From Strix aluco (Eukaryota; Chordata; Aves; Strigiformes; Strigidae): a stretch of DNA of 64,000 bases. The position numbers and the translations under genes were made by a program. The DNA is taken from contig NC_133933.1 in the NCBI RefSeq assembly GCF_031877795.1, positions 65,236,984 to 65,300,983 of the forward strand, given 5' to 3'. The notes beneath the pieces are model-generated. The model was not told the origin of the DNA, ran no database searches, and worked only from the letters and a program-made list of their open reading frames with translations. How positions within the stretch are numbered: position 1 is the stretch's first letter; each line of letters opens with the position of its first letter. Positions 1 to 15,400 of this stretch are shown one piece after another.

Positions 1-3000
1 AAAAGAACAGTTCTGCTTCTCCCTGGTAACCTTTTCCATCCATCAGATGCTTTTCTATGAAGTTGCCCAAATACAAGGCAGCTGATTTAAGAACATTTTA
101 ATAATGCAGCTTAGTGTTTAAAAAGTGATGGCAAAAGTAACTGAAATGATTTCTGAAACAAGATGCTCTTTTTTTCCCACTAAAGCACTTAAAAGATATT
201 TGAAATATAAATCCTCAAAGATTTCTTCTGAAGATCATGAAAACACGTGAAATGCCAAATTATTATTTCTACTTTGTGTGTAGAAAATTGAACATTATTT
301 ATTATACACAGAACTAGAATGGACATATGGTTTCTCTATACTATGCCACCTGTGGAAGGAAGCATATGGTAATGTAAGAACATTTTATAAAAACTCTGGG
401 TATTACAACCATGAATGCATGTAGTGTTACCAAAATCTAGGTGTAATAAATTTTTTAAGCAAACTACACCAGAGAAGTGCACACACACATTATACAAAGT
501 TGCTGTAGCTCTACATTCTGTTGTCAGAGATATTAACCAATGCACAAGCTTTGACACTTTCAAAAGTCAATGTTAAACTATGGAACCTGTTCCCACAGGA
601 CAGGACAATTATTGAAGGACTCATGCTGACTAAAATCAAAGGAATGCTGTTACTTTATTTTCTTTTAATAAAATATTTCATTCTTCTCCATCAAAAGTTT
701 CCCTCCCATCACAGCATTAAGCAAATTGCTTCTCACATGTTATGGGAAGGAAAGAAAATATATAATTTATTTTAAAAATATATATTTGATCTTACTACCA
801 GGAAGAGTCTTGCAGGAATATGTGGAATATCCTGTTTGGCTATGCCTATACTAGTACATTCAACAGTGCCAGGGAATGTGTCTCAGCACTCAAACTTGAC
901 TGTCTACACTGTCAAACTGCTGGAACAGACTCCAGTATGGTTTTGGCCCATGCAAACTAGCACTTTCCCAAACAACTCCTGGGCATGACTTGTGGTCAGA
1001 GCAGGCTAGAGACCATTCAGTATTGGCAGCCTTCACAAACTACCTTGTTTAGAAGGTTTAAAAGTTTAATAGTATGGATGTGAGTGGTTCTGTGCCAGCT
1101 GTTCTCACTGTGAACTATTTACAGGCATGTTTAATTTATTAGTATAGACACAGACATCATGTCTAAATCATGGACCAAGCGTACTTTGCACTGTGCTAGC
1201 TCCATGGATCTACTGGAATGCAACACTGATCCTTCCTTCCCATCCAAAGGAAACTTCGGTTCCATAGGAATGGTGCACACCAAAGTCTAACCTCAATATG
1301 CAGCCAGGATCTAGCCTGAATATATATATTGCAACTCAGGACCTGGGGAGGGCTCCTAGGTCCCACAATTTAGTGTGTCTGTTGTGAGATAGAGGCACTT
1401 CTAAATCTACTTACATGTCAGGGAACAAGGCTACTGTGGAACCAAGTATTGTTGGCATAAAAAGGACTCCTCACCAGTATGAGAAGAATGATATCTGCCA
1501 TTACCTTCATCCAGTACAGCTGAAGGGAGGATGCACTGGGTAGTGACCAGGCATGCATGACAGGATGGTGACAGGCAAGGACAAACACTCTGCATTGCTC
1601 TCAAGCTTCTTAATTCTATGCATGCAAACAGAACTGTTACTGTATCTCTGCTGACTGATACATCCCTTATGCCCTCTCAAACTCCTGCATAACTGGCAGC
1701 GTATTTTCTAAGCTTTCAGAACCAAGGATCTGTGTCAGGTGCACTTCTGCAAAACTCCCTCATAAGAACGTAACACTTTAAGCTGTTATAAGACCCAAAC
1801 TTGTAGTGACACAACAGATGTGCAGCAGAGGAATGCAGGCATGCAAATACTTCAAGTTAAGAGATTCATCTCTGTGCTTAGCAAGGGTCTTCATCTCTTA
1901 ATTATATGACAGTAGTTATGAATACTCACAAACACAGGGTATCTTAATTCACTCCATTCCTTTTTATTTATATTTATGTACTTATTAAATCAGGTTATCA
2001 CAGGTAAGTGGCTAGAAGAAGCAATGCACTGATACTATCTAGAAATCAAATAATGGAACTTCTAATACTTAATGAAGAATTTTTTAACATTTAAATCAAA
2101 ATTATGACATTTTTGACAACTAGAACTAAACATTCCAACCAAGAAAGAATGATGACTAAAATTTTCAGAGTAGTTATCCAAAAACCTATTAGAATGACTG
2201 TCTAGAGGATCATGACTAAAATCAAGCTAAACGCTGAATTCCTATTATAGCATTCCATTGAATCAAAAATGTTTTTTCAGTAAAGTTGGTATTTTAACAT
2301 AGACACCCTCTTCAACAACATAATAAACTAAAATATCTAACTAAATATTTGTAAGTTAGAATATACCTATATAAACTTTGTAGTCATAACAGGCAACATT
2401 TGACTGTATCTAGTACTGGAACTTAAAACATCAATTAGGTATACTATTAGCTTTCCCTGATGAGGATAAACTGTAGGGTAGAGTGTGAACAGATTTCATG
2501 CCAAGTCTTCTAGACCTCCTCACTCAACATCCACATTATATTGCCAACAAAAACCTGATTATTACAAACAGATGTAACTTATGTTTTTATTATCTCTATT
2601 CCACAGACAGAGAAATTCCTAGAAAAGAGTTAATAATTTGTCCAAATGCACATCAGTGTTCAAATTAGAATCTAGGATGATTCCAGCTTTATTGTCAGTC
2701 ACTACTCTTTCACAGGCCATGTTTTCCCTAAGGTTAGCATTTATGTGTGCACTTCAAAGCATGATATATGCAAGCAGACATAAAATACATGTAATATAGG
2801 TTATCAGTGATTTTAACATCAAAGACAGATGGCATTTTAACAGATAAAAGCCTTGATTAAATACTACATCAAAATGACATCATTAGCAGTACGTGATAAA
2901 TTATTTCATTTAATACAGGTACTACTTAAAATCAACAAGCACACGTAACAACTATGCTGCAACACAGAACACCGCTGGAATGTCATGATTAGTTAATGAA

Positions 3001-3378
3001 TATATAACTTACATATTGACCCTGTAGAAGAAATTTTAAGTAAAGGGAATGTGTATTAATTAACAAAAATACAATTTAGCAGGGCCATCAGGAATATAGG
3101 CTTTGCTAAGGACCTCACCTGAGAACAACATAAATAATAAAAAAACTGACACAATGCTAGCCCATTGGTTTGAAAAAGTCAGACAGACAACACTAATCAT
3201 ACACTGTAGCAAAACTTTCAGACACTATAAAACTCTTAGCAACAAAATGTGTAGATGGTGTCTTTTTTAAAAAAATTCTGAACTAGTAGCATTCAGGTAA
3301 CGATGACATTGTTTCTCAAACTTCTTGTTTGGGACACAGCATGTCCATGTACAGACAATACAAATGCCACCACCTTAC
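1..3378 (-). other. VTA1: VTA1 intron 7 (partial, runs off left edge)
   Basis: AT-rich sequence with no recognised exon on either strand. I searched the minus strand for the terminal VSL exon, which should encode DVRLTPEDFARAQKYCKYAG and then about 27 more residues, and did not find it. No CR1 or other repeat is recognised. Confidence 0.85.
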
Positions 3379-3459
3379 CTGCAGTTTGAGCACTGTAAAG
3401 GGAAGGATCGACTAGAGGAATATTCTGAGGAGCAGGCTGAATGGTGTTACTTGTCACTC
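3379..3459 (-). CDS. VTA1: VTA1 coding exon 7
   Basis: Completes Gly233, encodes residues 234-259 and gives the first base of Gly260; it reads [20 protein letters not shown] then YSAQTA. The acceptor is GATTTGCAG and the donor GTAAGG. The next residues in the family (DVRLTPEDFARAQ...) were not found to the left, so exon 8 is outside the window. Confidence 0.95.
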
Positions 3460-6400
3460 CTGCAAATCAATGCAAAAAAAAATGGATTTGGGTTGTTTTT
3501 TTTTTTATAGACTTTAAAACTAAGCAGACAAAATAAGAAAATACAACAGGTAAACCTAGTAACTCAATGATTTTTAAATTAAGTAGCTCACAGCTTCCCA
3601 ATTCTGAAAGTTTTCAACAAACAATTTTAAAACCCTTACTTCAGACTATGACTGTTTTATAAAATACAGAAGAATTTACAGGCTGTCATTCATTTCATCA
3701 GTACAGTATTTCAAGCATTTAATTTCAAGCATTAAAAAAAAAAAAAAAAGAAAATATTAATCCAAAGGACACTGGTAATCATAAAGTATTGAGGAAAACC
3801 TGCTAAAGAAGAGCAGGAGTAAACTTCTATATTGAAGTTTAAATTCTGCCTTTTAATATCAGAGAGCCTCCATTATTGTATATTTAAAGCCCCATGGCTG
3901 CCATCTCACACTTTCAAACTAACTCCTAATTTCTTCAAAAACAACTGCTGAGAATAAAAAAAATCTAAATAGATCTAAAAGGGATCTGGTGATGCTAGAA
4001 GAAACAGCATTTCATGCTGTAAAGCATTCTTGTGTCTACATTCACATTTTAGACACTCATCTGCACTGATCCAAAACTATATCTTTGCAGTATGTCCAGA
4101 ACTTATCAGACTAACAAAGTTATTTCTGTAATATCTGCTATGTAGGAAGACTGTATTAATCACTTTTCTAAATTATTTGTTATTTCATGGAATGACTGAT
4201 AGAATTAAAACTACGTAATGCAAGAATTCATGTATTCCAACAAGGTACATAACCTGTAATTTTCAGATCTGGGAAAAACAAAGAGCTAAACATTTACCTA
4301 GGCTGAATGTAAAAAACAATACTCTCCCCCTCCCAGACCCAAAACCCCCACCTATCTGAAGGATTTCCCCTTGATAAAGGGGAAAGAAGAGCATCCTGAA
4401 CTTTTCATAGGGTGAAGCATTTTTAAAATGAGAAAGTAAAAGAAAAGGAGGGGCTGTGCAACAAAAACATCTCATGTTCTAGAATACAGAAACATATCTG
4501 ATCAAATGATCATGAGGATCGAAATCAAGAGCTTTATTTCTGTAGTCCTATTAAACATCATTATAAAAAGGTAACATGAGGTGAAAAAGTTGTATTCACA
4601 AATCATTTAATACAACTTTTTTTTTTTTTTTTTTTAAATACAGCAACTGGGAAGAACTTTGGATTTTTAAGAACTTGTTTTCGGTCCAAAAATGACACAG
4701 AACAAGAAGGTGGCTAGAGAAGCCAATATGTTTAGCAACAGGGACAAAATTTCCATTAATAATATTGTTTGAGGTCAACCACACTAAAGTACTTGCATGG
4801 GAAAAGAAGCATAAACCAAACAGAAGAAAAGTATGAATGGTACATCAGGCATGATTGTTACAGTTTTGTAACAGTTTCAACATTATGTTGGATATGTTTC
4901 CACATAAAGAACAGCAGTCTATCTGCACAGGGAAAGCTAAATATGAAATGAAGTCATATAATTTCCAGGGAAAGCTAAATATGAAATGAAGTCATATAAT
5001 TTAATCTACCAAGTGAAAGATTCAAATAGGGCTTTACAGTATAGATGTTGCAACGCATGATTCTAGAGAAGAAAAAAAACATTCTGTCTGCAGGAACATT
5101 CACTCTTTCAGTCCATTTATCTCTTCTGGCAAAGTGCTCCAAAATATGAGTTATGTATTTTCAAAACCGTAAAAACATAAAAAAATATTTCCAATGGCAT
5201 TTTTATGATGTTAATTTATGAAGTTGATTCTGCCATAGAATATCTATATGTTACTTCATATGTAATGGGAAGAGGGCTAGAATTTGCCTCTCAATGAAGG
5301 CGTGATTTTTTTGGGTGTGATTGGGACATACCTGTGTTATGAGGTACTTCAGCTGGAGTGTTAGCTGGTGCATGGGCACCTGGTGGTATATGTATGCCAG
5401 TGTAATTACTAGTTGGTATGTTGTTAGCTTCATACGTAGATGATGATGTTGGTTGAGTTGTTCCACTATGGAGAGAAGATGACCCTGCTTCTTCCCTTTC
5501 AACATCTGCTATGATGACACAAAACAGGAATTACTGCAACTCTTCTGTACAAACACTTGAAAACTTAGGCTTTCTTTTAAAACCTCCTTTCAAATTTTTG
5601 TTATAGAAAAATTGCCACCACAGTGTGACATAAAACATTTATCAACCCAAACCACCTATGGTTGATTTGACAAAGTAAAAAGCAACAGACCATAGGATAA
5701 AGATCTATAAACTCACATACTTTCAAAGATCTCTTCTGTTTAAATTGAAAGATCATCTAATTACTGGTCTGAATATAAGCAATTTGTCTCATTAGTACAA
5801 TCCCTTATACCTCCATGAAGTGCATCCACAGTAGTTGAACAAGATACTACAAATATGTAGCGATCTACATTTTAATATATACATGAACCAGAATATGGAA
5901 AACTGTATTTGCCTTAGAAACTCTTTGTAAAAAGAAAAGACAGTGCCAATCCTTCCACCCTGTATCAATTAAACAAACCACAAATAAATAACAAAACAGG
6001 CAAACTTTGGGAAAGTAATACCAAACAAAAAACCAAAATGCAGCTTGCCCAAGTCATAACTGTATCTAGAACAGTTAGAGTACATATTGCACTATAAGAA
6101 TAATGATGTTCAATATATCTCATAGCACATACGAAGAACATATGCATTATTTTTCAATTTTATCATGTTCTTAAGGTTCCGGTCTAGTTTATTTGATGTT
6201 GCTTTGAAGGCTAATGCTCCAAATTTATTACGCTAATGACCCAGTTAATTTAGAAAATGGTTGATTTCTGCTCCCTAATTTGAATTCAGTTCAATTTAAA
6301 AAAGCTATTTTTCTTTAACTGTGTATATGTTTGATACTGTCAGGTGGAATGAGCACAGTTTTGGGAATGCCTTTGTTAACAGCCAGTTCTTGAAAGGGAG

Positions 6401-9400
6401 CAAACAACCTGTAAGTGTCTAGAGCTGGCAAGAGCGATGTTCTGCCTGAAATCCACACTGATCTTCAACTATACAAGATGGTGTTATGCAAACACCTCTA
6501 CTGCTTAATAACTGAAGTCTACTATTACAAATATTACTCTAACAAATATTGGAATTTTTTCCCATCTAAGGCCCTCTTCCTCACAGAAAAAGTACAGGTA
6601 CTACATTTACTAAAAATTACTAAACACCTTCTAAGTCACAATACTATTTACTACAATAAAAGGCTATAATGTGGAGTAAAATCAACAGTACTGTCATTAG
6701 GACATTTTTACTGGACTTTAATAAATATACAGTTAAAGAATACATTTTTGGTTTATATTGCAAAGTTGTAGTTGTTTACTTTCATTCAGAACATTCAAGT
6801 ACTAATAAACAAATTCACAAATCTCCCAAATCTACAGTCTAATACCAAAAATCTTTATTTTAAAGTATTAAAAAAGCAAAGAAACCTGAAAGCAAAGTTG
6901 TCTCAGGCATGTCAAGCATTCCTAGCAAAATTTAATATAAAAACAAAGAACATAGTAAAATTTTTGTACGTTACTCATGAAAATTACTTTCACTTGTTGC
7001 AACCAGTAATTCAAGCTGTGGTTTTATGAAGCTATTTCTGACACGCAAACAAACATCTGGCAGATTTCTGGAAGGCAAAGGATATCCTAAGGTGCCAGAT
7101 TTTTCCTTTGCTAATAACTCATACTGCAATATCATGTGTCTAACATGCATGGAGGTAAAATTAAATGTGTCAAAACTGGCAAAAAAGAGGTGAGATTCAA
7201 AAGTAAACACTGGATATGCTACCTTTTAAATAATAACGGAATGATAGGAATAAGCCATTGGTTGAATGCTGTATTTTTCAGTCTTTTTGGTGTTAACTAA
7301 GCAAGCTACTTTAAAACAGTTTCAGAAAATAAGATTTAGTTTAACAGAAATCCCAGAGACTTACTATATTTAAGACTAATGAAATAGTTATGCACAACAC
7401 TCATCATGCTGTCTGAAGGTAAGGCTGCCCAAGTTTACTTGTAACACTCTTATCAATTATTTATAGCTTGGTTAAATTGTAGCCATGAAGTTGGATTTTC
7501 CATGTTGGGTGTCTGACTGAAGCTAATATTTTGGGAAAGCTATTGTAAAAATTAAGCCACTTTTGAGAAAGAGCGAGTGGAAGAAAACATTCTTTCATTA
7601 TACTTAGTATCTCAACTAAGAGTTACGGACCTAAACCTTTAATGCATTTATTCCTTTATTCTGTCCCCTGCAGCTTCCTGTTGCCCTTATCTGGCTCTTC
7701 AGTCCCATTCTGATTCTCTCTATCTGCACCAGGGCTTCATATCCCATATCTGCAACCCCTTGCCCCATACTTGTGTCTGTCTTGTACTACCTCCCAATCT
7801 TCTCTCCAAGACATCCCCAGTTTCAGCTTCAAACTTCCTCACTGCATAGTTCACGGTCTCTAGTCACTCCTGTAAAGGTGCAATGCTGTAGGCAACACTA
7901 GCCATAGAAGATGAACTCAAATGGTTAATGTCTGGCAGTGTTATAAACAGAAGAAAAGCAACCTGAAAAGAAGTGTTAGAAGTGCTGACCACCCTTAGTA
8001 AGAGTGCCTGTAAGAGGCAAATTCACAAAAGGACAATATACTTTTAATCAGGTATATGTATCAAAAGATCAAGCTCAACTGTTTGATTTCCTTATTATGC
8101 AATTGGCAAATGTTAACCTGTATTAAACATAAAAGTAGTTTTGTTTAAATTAACTCTTCTTAGGTGTTTAAAGTGTCAAAATGTCATCAAAGTATTGTAA
8201 CTATTCTTTCTGCAGAGTAAATATTTAAAATATCCTTTATCAGAGATTAAAGTATTAGAACCATTTTGAGATATGCACTTGGCAGTATTTGTGAAGTTTT
8301 AACAGTAGTACTAAATAAAAGGATTTCAGACTGCTGAAAAGAACACTTAAGTCAACAAACTGTTTTTAAGTTCTGTGGTTAGAACATCCATAACATTATT
8401 GAAAAACAAACCTTTTCCAAGGAATGGGAACAAACATTAGAAAAATTAGAAAATTAATTTCTCATAAAGCAGTTATACCCTAAAATTTAAAGCTTGCAAT
8501 TTGCTTAAGGATGCTGAAATATGAGGCTGTGGAACACTGACACAATTGTTTCACATTCAGTTTCAGCTCCAGCTGAATTTCTTGTCTTGGAACCTCATCA
8601 GCCTTTGTGCTTGGATCCCAGCATAATGAATCCATGCGCTCTTTAGATTTTCCTCAGAGCTACAGTATACCCAAACTATCTCTTTGCTTGTGGTTTTTTT
8701 TTTGTTTGGTTTTTTTTTTTTGTTTGGGTCTTTTTTTTTTTTTTAATTATTATTTATTTATTGAAGGCAAGACTTCAATAAGTGGAGTAAGTCTGATACC
8801 CCTGGCCCCATAACCAACTGTCCAAAGATACTTTCATATAAACAGAGGAATCTCAAGGCTTAATGGGTATTCCCTTGTCTAGTGTAAGGAAGCACCCATT
8901 ATGACTTTAACTTCAGCAGCCCAGAGCACTAAACTTAAAACTAGCAAAATTTTTAAGGAGTCCAGACTCCTCCAATTCTTTGGACTTCTGTTTTCACTGA
9001 GTCCAGAAAATTAAAAAGGTAATCTATTAATTTTAATTTAGAAACATCTTCTCATTCTGCTGCATTGTTTGTCTTTAGCTCGAGATGTTGCTAAAACTTG
9101 CACAACATAAGGTTCTATTGGAACACTGCTTTTTAAAAACATATATATGCAAATATTTTTTTCTACAACATTGAGAAATAGACTCAAAAATTCATCAACT
9201 TTTCATATACTGTTCTTTCTGCTAGTTGGGACTATAAAGGTTTCCTGGAATTCTGTAATATAAATATAGAATACTTGTTATATATTGCAATGAAAGTGGT
9301 GACATTTAATGTATTTTACTACGGCTATACCATGACCAGTTAAACACTTTTTCATATTTGAAATTACACTTTTAATTTTTTTCCATTAGTATAAAATCTT

Positions 9401-12400
9401 GTTGGATGACCTAGGGCTACTGCTAAGTGACCTTTATGTGTACTCTAGGACGTATATTCCAACTGCATTAATAAATGTAGTATGTCATTTTAAGGTTTCC
9501 ATGGTGGCATCCTGACAACAGCATCCATAAATCCAACAGCAGAACTGCATAAAGCATGCCTATGTTACTGTAAAAACATCTCCAAGAGTTACAGTATGGT
9601 TTTCAAGAATCACAAAGAAAATAACACTTTGGAAAAAAATGGTAATTTGTCAAGCTACAGAGACCTAGTTTCACTCTGTTTAAACAGACTTTTTCCACTT
9701 GCAAAGGGAGGAAGAAAATGAGCAAGCAGAAAGGAATGGGGAAGGTCCAGTCATACATTCAAACAATGCTGCTTTTCTTCTTACAATGCACAAAGCAAGA
9801 ATTGACACTTTTTTTTAACCGATTCTTCTAATAAAAATTAATTTGCATAAATTTGTCTTTGTTGTGTAAAGCATTATGGATACCTACACTAAGGAGTTAA
9901 TTTCCAAAAGCAAACATCAAAAAGTATTTTTCATTTCATTGCTCAGAAAGTAAGCATGAGAAATTCTCTTACTACATGAAATACAATTCAACAACAATAA
10001 CAAAAAATTGCCAAACTATAGATATTGCAGGCTCCCTATCAATAAGGATATTAAAATTTTGGCTCACTCAGCATTTGTGTCCCTTTTAAGTTGCATGTAG
10101 ACATAACTTGGTAATGAAAGCAACAGTCCTCACCAATTCACACTACTGCTTGTAATGACCTGCAGTGAATGATAAGGATTTGAGTGAAGTCTGAATTCTA
10201 CTATTCCTCCTGCAAATTTCTTTTGCAGCCTTGAGCAAGTCAGTTACCTTTGCCTCCACATTAATGAAATGAAGAAAGAGCCTATTTGTTGCTGCTGAGG
10301 AACAATTATTGTTTCTACACAAGCTGCATACACAGATTTTTAGCAAATCTAATCTTTGCTTAGAAATTCTGTTTTTGCAATTGTTTAGAATTCATAATTC
10401 ATTTCACATCATCAGGTGAGCTTTGTAAACATTATTACACTATGAGCCAGACCACTAAAGCTAGAAATTTTTAATTGGGGTATTCATTCCATTTACTATA
10501 ACAAAAGATGTTTTCCCACATGTTGTCTTCTCCATTAAATTATCAAACTGGTGCAATGTGACTTACAAATATGTGGTGATGTTTGCAGCTGCAGCTGCAT
10601 TGTAAGTGTCTCTCACTACAGCTGCACCAGCAGTTAAGAAAACTGCTTTGAAAAAGATTGTATGTTGAAGAAGGAATTAGTTTGCTAATGCTTCACTTCA
10701 AATATAGCTGTGCCTAGACTGGAGTGTATTTCAGTGGGTAAGAAAGTGTTCAAAGTCTGTAGGACATCTTTAGGTAAGGAAAACAGTAACAAGAATAAAC
10801 CGGTAGCTTGGAAATCAAATTGTATCATACTCGTTATTTGTTCACAAACATTTGAATTTACTTATGTTGTAGTGTTTCTGCAACATTAATACCCAAACAG
10901 TATTTTATCCAGGAAACTGCATACAAATTGTAATCGGCACCCACACTTTTAGACAATTTTGTCTACTTTTAACAAAATGAAGAGTAAGAATAAACAGGGA
11001 TAGATGTTTGGTGTACATTCTCATTAAAAAAAATAGTGACAATGTATTTTATAATTTTTAGGGTTTCTTCTTTTAAATGTAATGGTGGCCAGGACATATA
11101 AATGATAAGAGATTACACTGTGGAGAGCCACTTTTCAGACTTTTTTGGCTAAGTCTACACCCCAGAAGCGCTCTTATCTGGCCCTCTCCCCTTTCCACTC
11201 ATTGATTCTCTTTTCCATATACAACTGAATGATTTTTTCAAGAATCATAAAAAGGCTGAAGGATACCTTGCAGGCTACCTCGTCCAATTCCTCACTTATA
11301 GCAACACTAACATGGATCATGCTGCTCTGGGCACAGAATGACTGGGGTTGAAAGGGACCTCTTCAGATTATCTAGTCCAAGCCCCCTTCAAGCAGGGTCA
11401 GCTAGAGCCGGTTGCCCAGGATGGTGTCCAGTTTGGTTTTGAATATTTCCAAGGATGGAGATTCCATGACCTCTCTTGGACACTCTTTTCAGTATCTGAC
11501 CATGTTTATTATGAAAGTTATTTTCCTAATAATTAATTCACATTTTCCTTGTTGCAATCTACGTCCATTGCCTCTTGTGCTATCACTATGCATGTCCAAG
11601 AACAGTCTGGCTTAGATCTTCTCTACACTCTCTCATTAGGTATAGTTTAAGACAGCAATAAGAACTATCCTTACACCCATTTAACTTCACCTTGTATGCC
11701 ATGTTCTCCAGTTCACATTGGGAAGACAATAGAAAACTCTCATACTTCAAGCAATATACTACTTTCTAACAAAGATGGGCTTGGAAGGAGTGAGTAAGAC
11801 TGCCTATCTTCTACTTCCTTACACTTTGTTCACTGTCTGATAAAGGTGGTAAGCTACTTTGTTACTTTTTATCTTCTGCTACACATTTGTCTTCTGCTAA
11901 GGAATCAGCTAGTGGCTGCCAAGTGGAATAGGATGCTATACCTTACTGGAAGGACCACCAGTTTAATCTTTCTATAAATAGTAGGTCATGCCCATCCTCC
12001 TCTTTTGTCACAGGCAAACAGGAAAGAAGCTTCAAAATATGAGATTGCATGTTGAAAACATTGAAAACCAGAAGAGAAACCAGTTGTATAATGCTTTTAC
12101 ATGTTTGAAATAAAGCAAATGTGCAGAAAATTACAAGCCTATTCATAACATATTTGAAATTACAGATCCAGACTTCAAAATCCACTGAAGACTCAGGTAC
12201 AGACCCCAAACATGGAATAGAAACAAATAAATACTTGTATGTGTATACATCACATGTGTGTGTATGTGTGGATGTCTAAATACATGGATCATATGTATTA
12301 ATACATATGTTCATAAAACTTTATGTAGACACCTCTACAAGGTGGCTCTACAAGTTAGATACAAGCCACACTTTACAAGTTAAATCTAACTCTTTTGTAC

Positions 12401-15400
12401 TGTAGATTTATTATTCCTTTTTACTAGAAAAATTTGTATTATTAAATTCAACCTTAAGTTGAGATAAATGAGCATCAACTTAAGTGACATTCATTCAAGC
12501 CACAAAGTGGCTCAGATGAAAATTGCAAATCATTTAATGTTCTTAGTTGTTTCATTAGGTATGTGAAAAATTATACATAAAGGTTATTGTCATTGTGCAG
12601 AATTAGTCTGTTTTAACTTGCATAATGAAAATATCCATTCCAAAGACATCCTATTTCCATAAGAGATTCACATTTAAAATTTGTATTTCAAGCTTCTGCA
12701 CTGACTGGAGAGGAAAACGAGGAGATCCCTTATTAATGAAACTGATTGCTATCAAAAGCAACTGGTGAAATACAAAAAGAATTAAACATTCATAAAGCAT
12801 TACGCATAGAGAAACTGCAAACCATACAAAAATAAATGGGTGAAAATATTTTGAAAGTTAATTTAACAATTACATACCATTTCTATTTGGATATATTTCA
12901 GAAATGAATCATTTTTGCATATATTTTGCTTTTATCAATAACTGAAAAGCATGATAAGTTTATACACAGAGCAGTAATACTACTATCTGTTTTAGCAGTT
13001 TAGCAAACAAAGCTTTGTATATGATTTCATTTGACTTCTCAAAAAACTTGCAAACACCTGTGAAGTCTGTAGATCTATACTTCAGAAATACGGTAACATT
13101 TATGAGGTTTAGAAATAATATGGCAGCTCTGATTGTTTAGTTACTTTTAGTAAAAATGCACATAATGAAATAAGATAATGGAGCTGTCTTTCTCAGAATA
13201 GGTTAGGATGTGATCTATGTGCTCTTGTAGGAGAGTCTGCTCAGTATGTGTTCTGTTATTTCATGGAGAGACTAGCTTGTGTCTGCTCACAGTGGTTGTG
13301 TCTGTTTTTAAAAAGTTCTAAATGAGAAAGGTTTGGATGCCCCTAATGTTTCTTAGTGAAGAGCCAGGACTTTTAAATTAGCAGCAGAGTTCAGACATGT
13401 CTGAGTGCATTAAATAGAAGACAGTAAAACTTACAATTCGGGAGGTTTAAAACAACCTGTTTTGATAAACATTAATTTTGGTAAGTGGGTGTCCTTGGAA
13501 ATCACCGCTTTTTATCTAACAGTTAAGAAGGTAACTTCAAGGAAAACTGTACAGGAAAGTCAGGTAGCCAGAAGAACACAGGGACTAAAAACACAAGGAA
13601 AAGGGGGATAAGAGAGAAAGCAGCAGGAAATCCAATCTAAAAAGAGTATGTCATAAATCTCTTTTGAAGACCACATTATTATTTGGGGATGAAGGGGTTG
13701 TCTCACAGATCAGCTTGCTTTGAAGTTGAATTCATCTACAATCAATCAGTTTTCGACTCCTATTTAACTTCTGAGAGAGGATAAACTGGCAAAGGGATCA
13801 TAACTTTACAGAACAGATTTAAAAGAAGGACTGTGGGTAGCGTTAAAGAAATGCATGGTTCTGGCCCAAAAGTGACAATGCCTTCTTAGAGAGCAGCTGT
13901 ATTCAAAATAATAATCTCCACTACAGAGAAAAGATTTAATAAAACATTTAAGTCAATCAGATAGTATGGTCCAAAAAAAATAACAGTAGGAGAAGCAGAA
14001 AAAAAAGCAGAAGGTGGCTCATCATGAATAGAACATTAAACAAGGAAGCTGTGCATCCTGTGAGGTGCTTCCTGTAGAACTGTGCATAGCACCACTTCGG
14101 TCTTGGCCCAGCCCTCTGCTCTTTTAAAAAGAAAAGAGAAAGACATACCAAAGCTCTCTCCTTCCATTCCAATAGGCCCAGGCTGAGGAGTCTCTCCGTT
14201 CTTCAAGCAGTTATGAATATATGCTGCCTTCCACCTGGCATACTTCCTGTGCTGAGCGTTCTGGGGAAGTGAAAAGGCCAGCCATTTTAACCACTCACTT
14301 CTGTGAATTAATGCATTCAAAACAGAAATATAAGCAGGTTTTCCACCCTAAGACAAGATTATAAAACTAAACTGTTTTCTCTATCATCTGACACCCCTTT
14401 AAGATAAAAAACACGTGAAATTGATCAGTGAATTAAAAAAAAATATATAAAAAGAACAGCTCTAACAGGATCTCAGCATGAAAGGAAAATGTAGAGATCT
14501 TCAATTAGTGCAGCATGTCAGGGAAATAAACTATACCAGAACCATCTAGTGTGAAAGACGGAGCACTGTGTAGTAATTGCTGATGTGAAATAATAAAGAA
14601 AACTTTCAATGTCCATAAACTTAGATAATTATTTACTTTAGATTTAAATATCTGAAACTTAAAATGCTACTCCCACTTATCAATAATATAAAATCTTTTC
14701 TAATTAAAATGCATTAAATTTAAAAAAAATTATTTAAAAGCATGAAAACAGAAAGGCTGCTGTAGTTGCAGATTAACATGGTGTGTGGGGGATATACATT
14801 CTAGAACATACAATATTTTGATTTAATATCTTCACAGCATAGCTAAAAATCAGATTAAGGACTTATAGCAATACATAAACTACCTGCAGAGCAATGACTT
14901 AGGACAATAACGACTTTAAATAAAGTGTTAATGACAAGTTTAACAGCTCACTTATTATAAAAGATATTAATACTTCCCAAAAAATTGAATACTATATTGA
15001 CAGTCAACATAATTTTTTGCAACTCTCATCTTCTGAAATGGTGTCAATGTGAAGCAATAGCAGTTAGAAGCGAATCTGCTGCTTGCCTTTCTGATTCCAT
15101 TTCCATGGTAACAGTGTGAAATTGAAAAAATGTGGTAGTAACTTCAGTATTTAAAGAAAAACAACATGATTTTTCACTATTTTCAGTTTCTGGGAAAAAG
15201 AAATTGACGGAAAAGCATTTCACCCGGGCTTTCCATACATTATTTTCACAAAACATGAGTGATTGGAATAAATCTCAGAATCTCAACTGTTTTGAGATTT
15301 TTAATTTAATTTTTAAAAATATACTTTACTGTTCTTAGGTACAACTTTAATATGTCAAAATATGGAAAGAAGATTGGCCACTTTATATCTCCTGAGACTG

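Larger units (their letters stand above)
5509..14148 (-). other. VTA1: VTA1 intron 5
   Basis: GT-AG intron of 8,640 bp, AT-rich. It includes T-rich low-complexity DNA at 8693-8762, a cluster of CAGCTG E-box-like hexamers at 10588-10632, an old CR1 fragment at 11332-11620 and a TG/TA-rich stretch at 12236-12270. No other exon is seen. Confidence 0.88.

Noticed and set aside
1-3378. VTA1 terminal exon (VSL domain)
   Set aside because: Searched for on the minus strand and not found. It is presumed to lie outside the window.
11348-11615. Two plus-strand frames of 62 and 67 codons
   Set aside because: They lie on the antisense strand of an old CR1 fragment.
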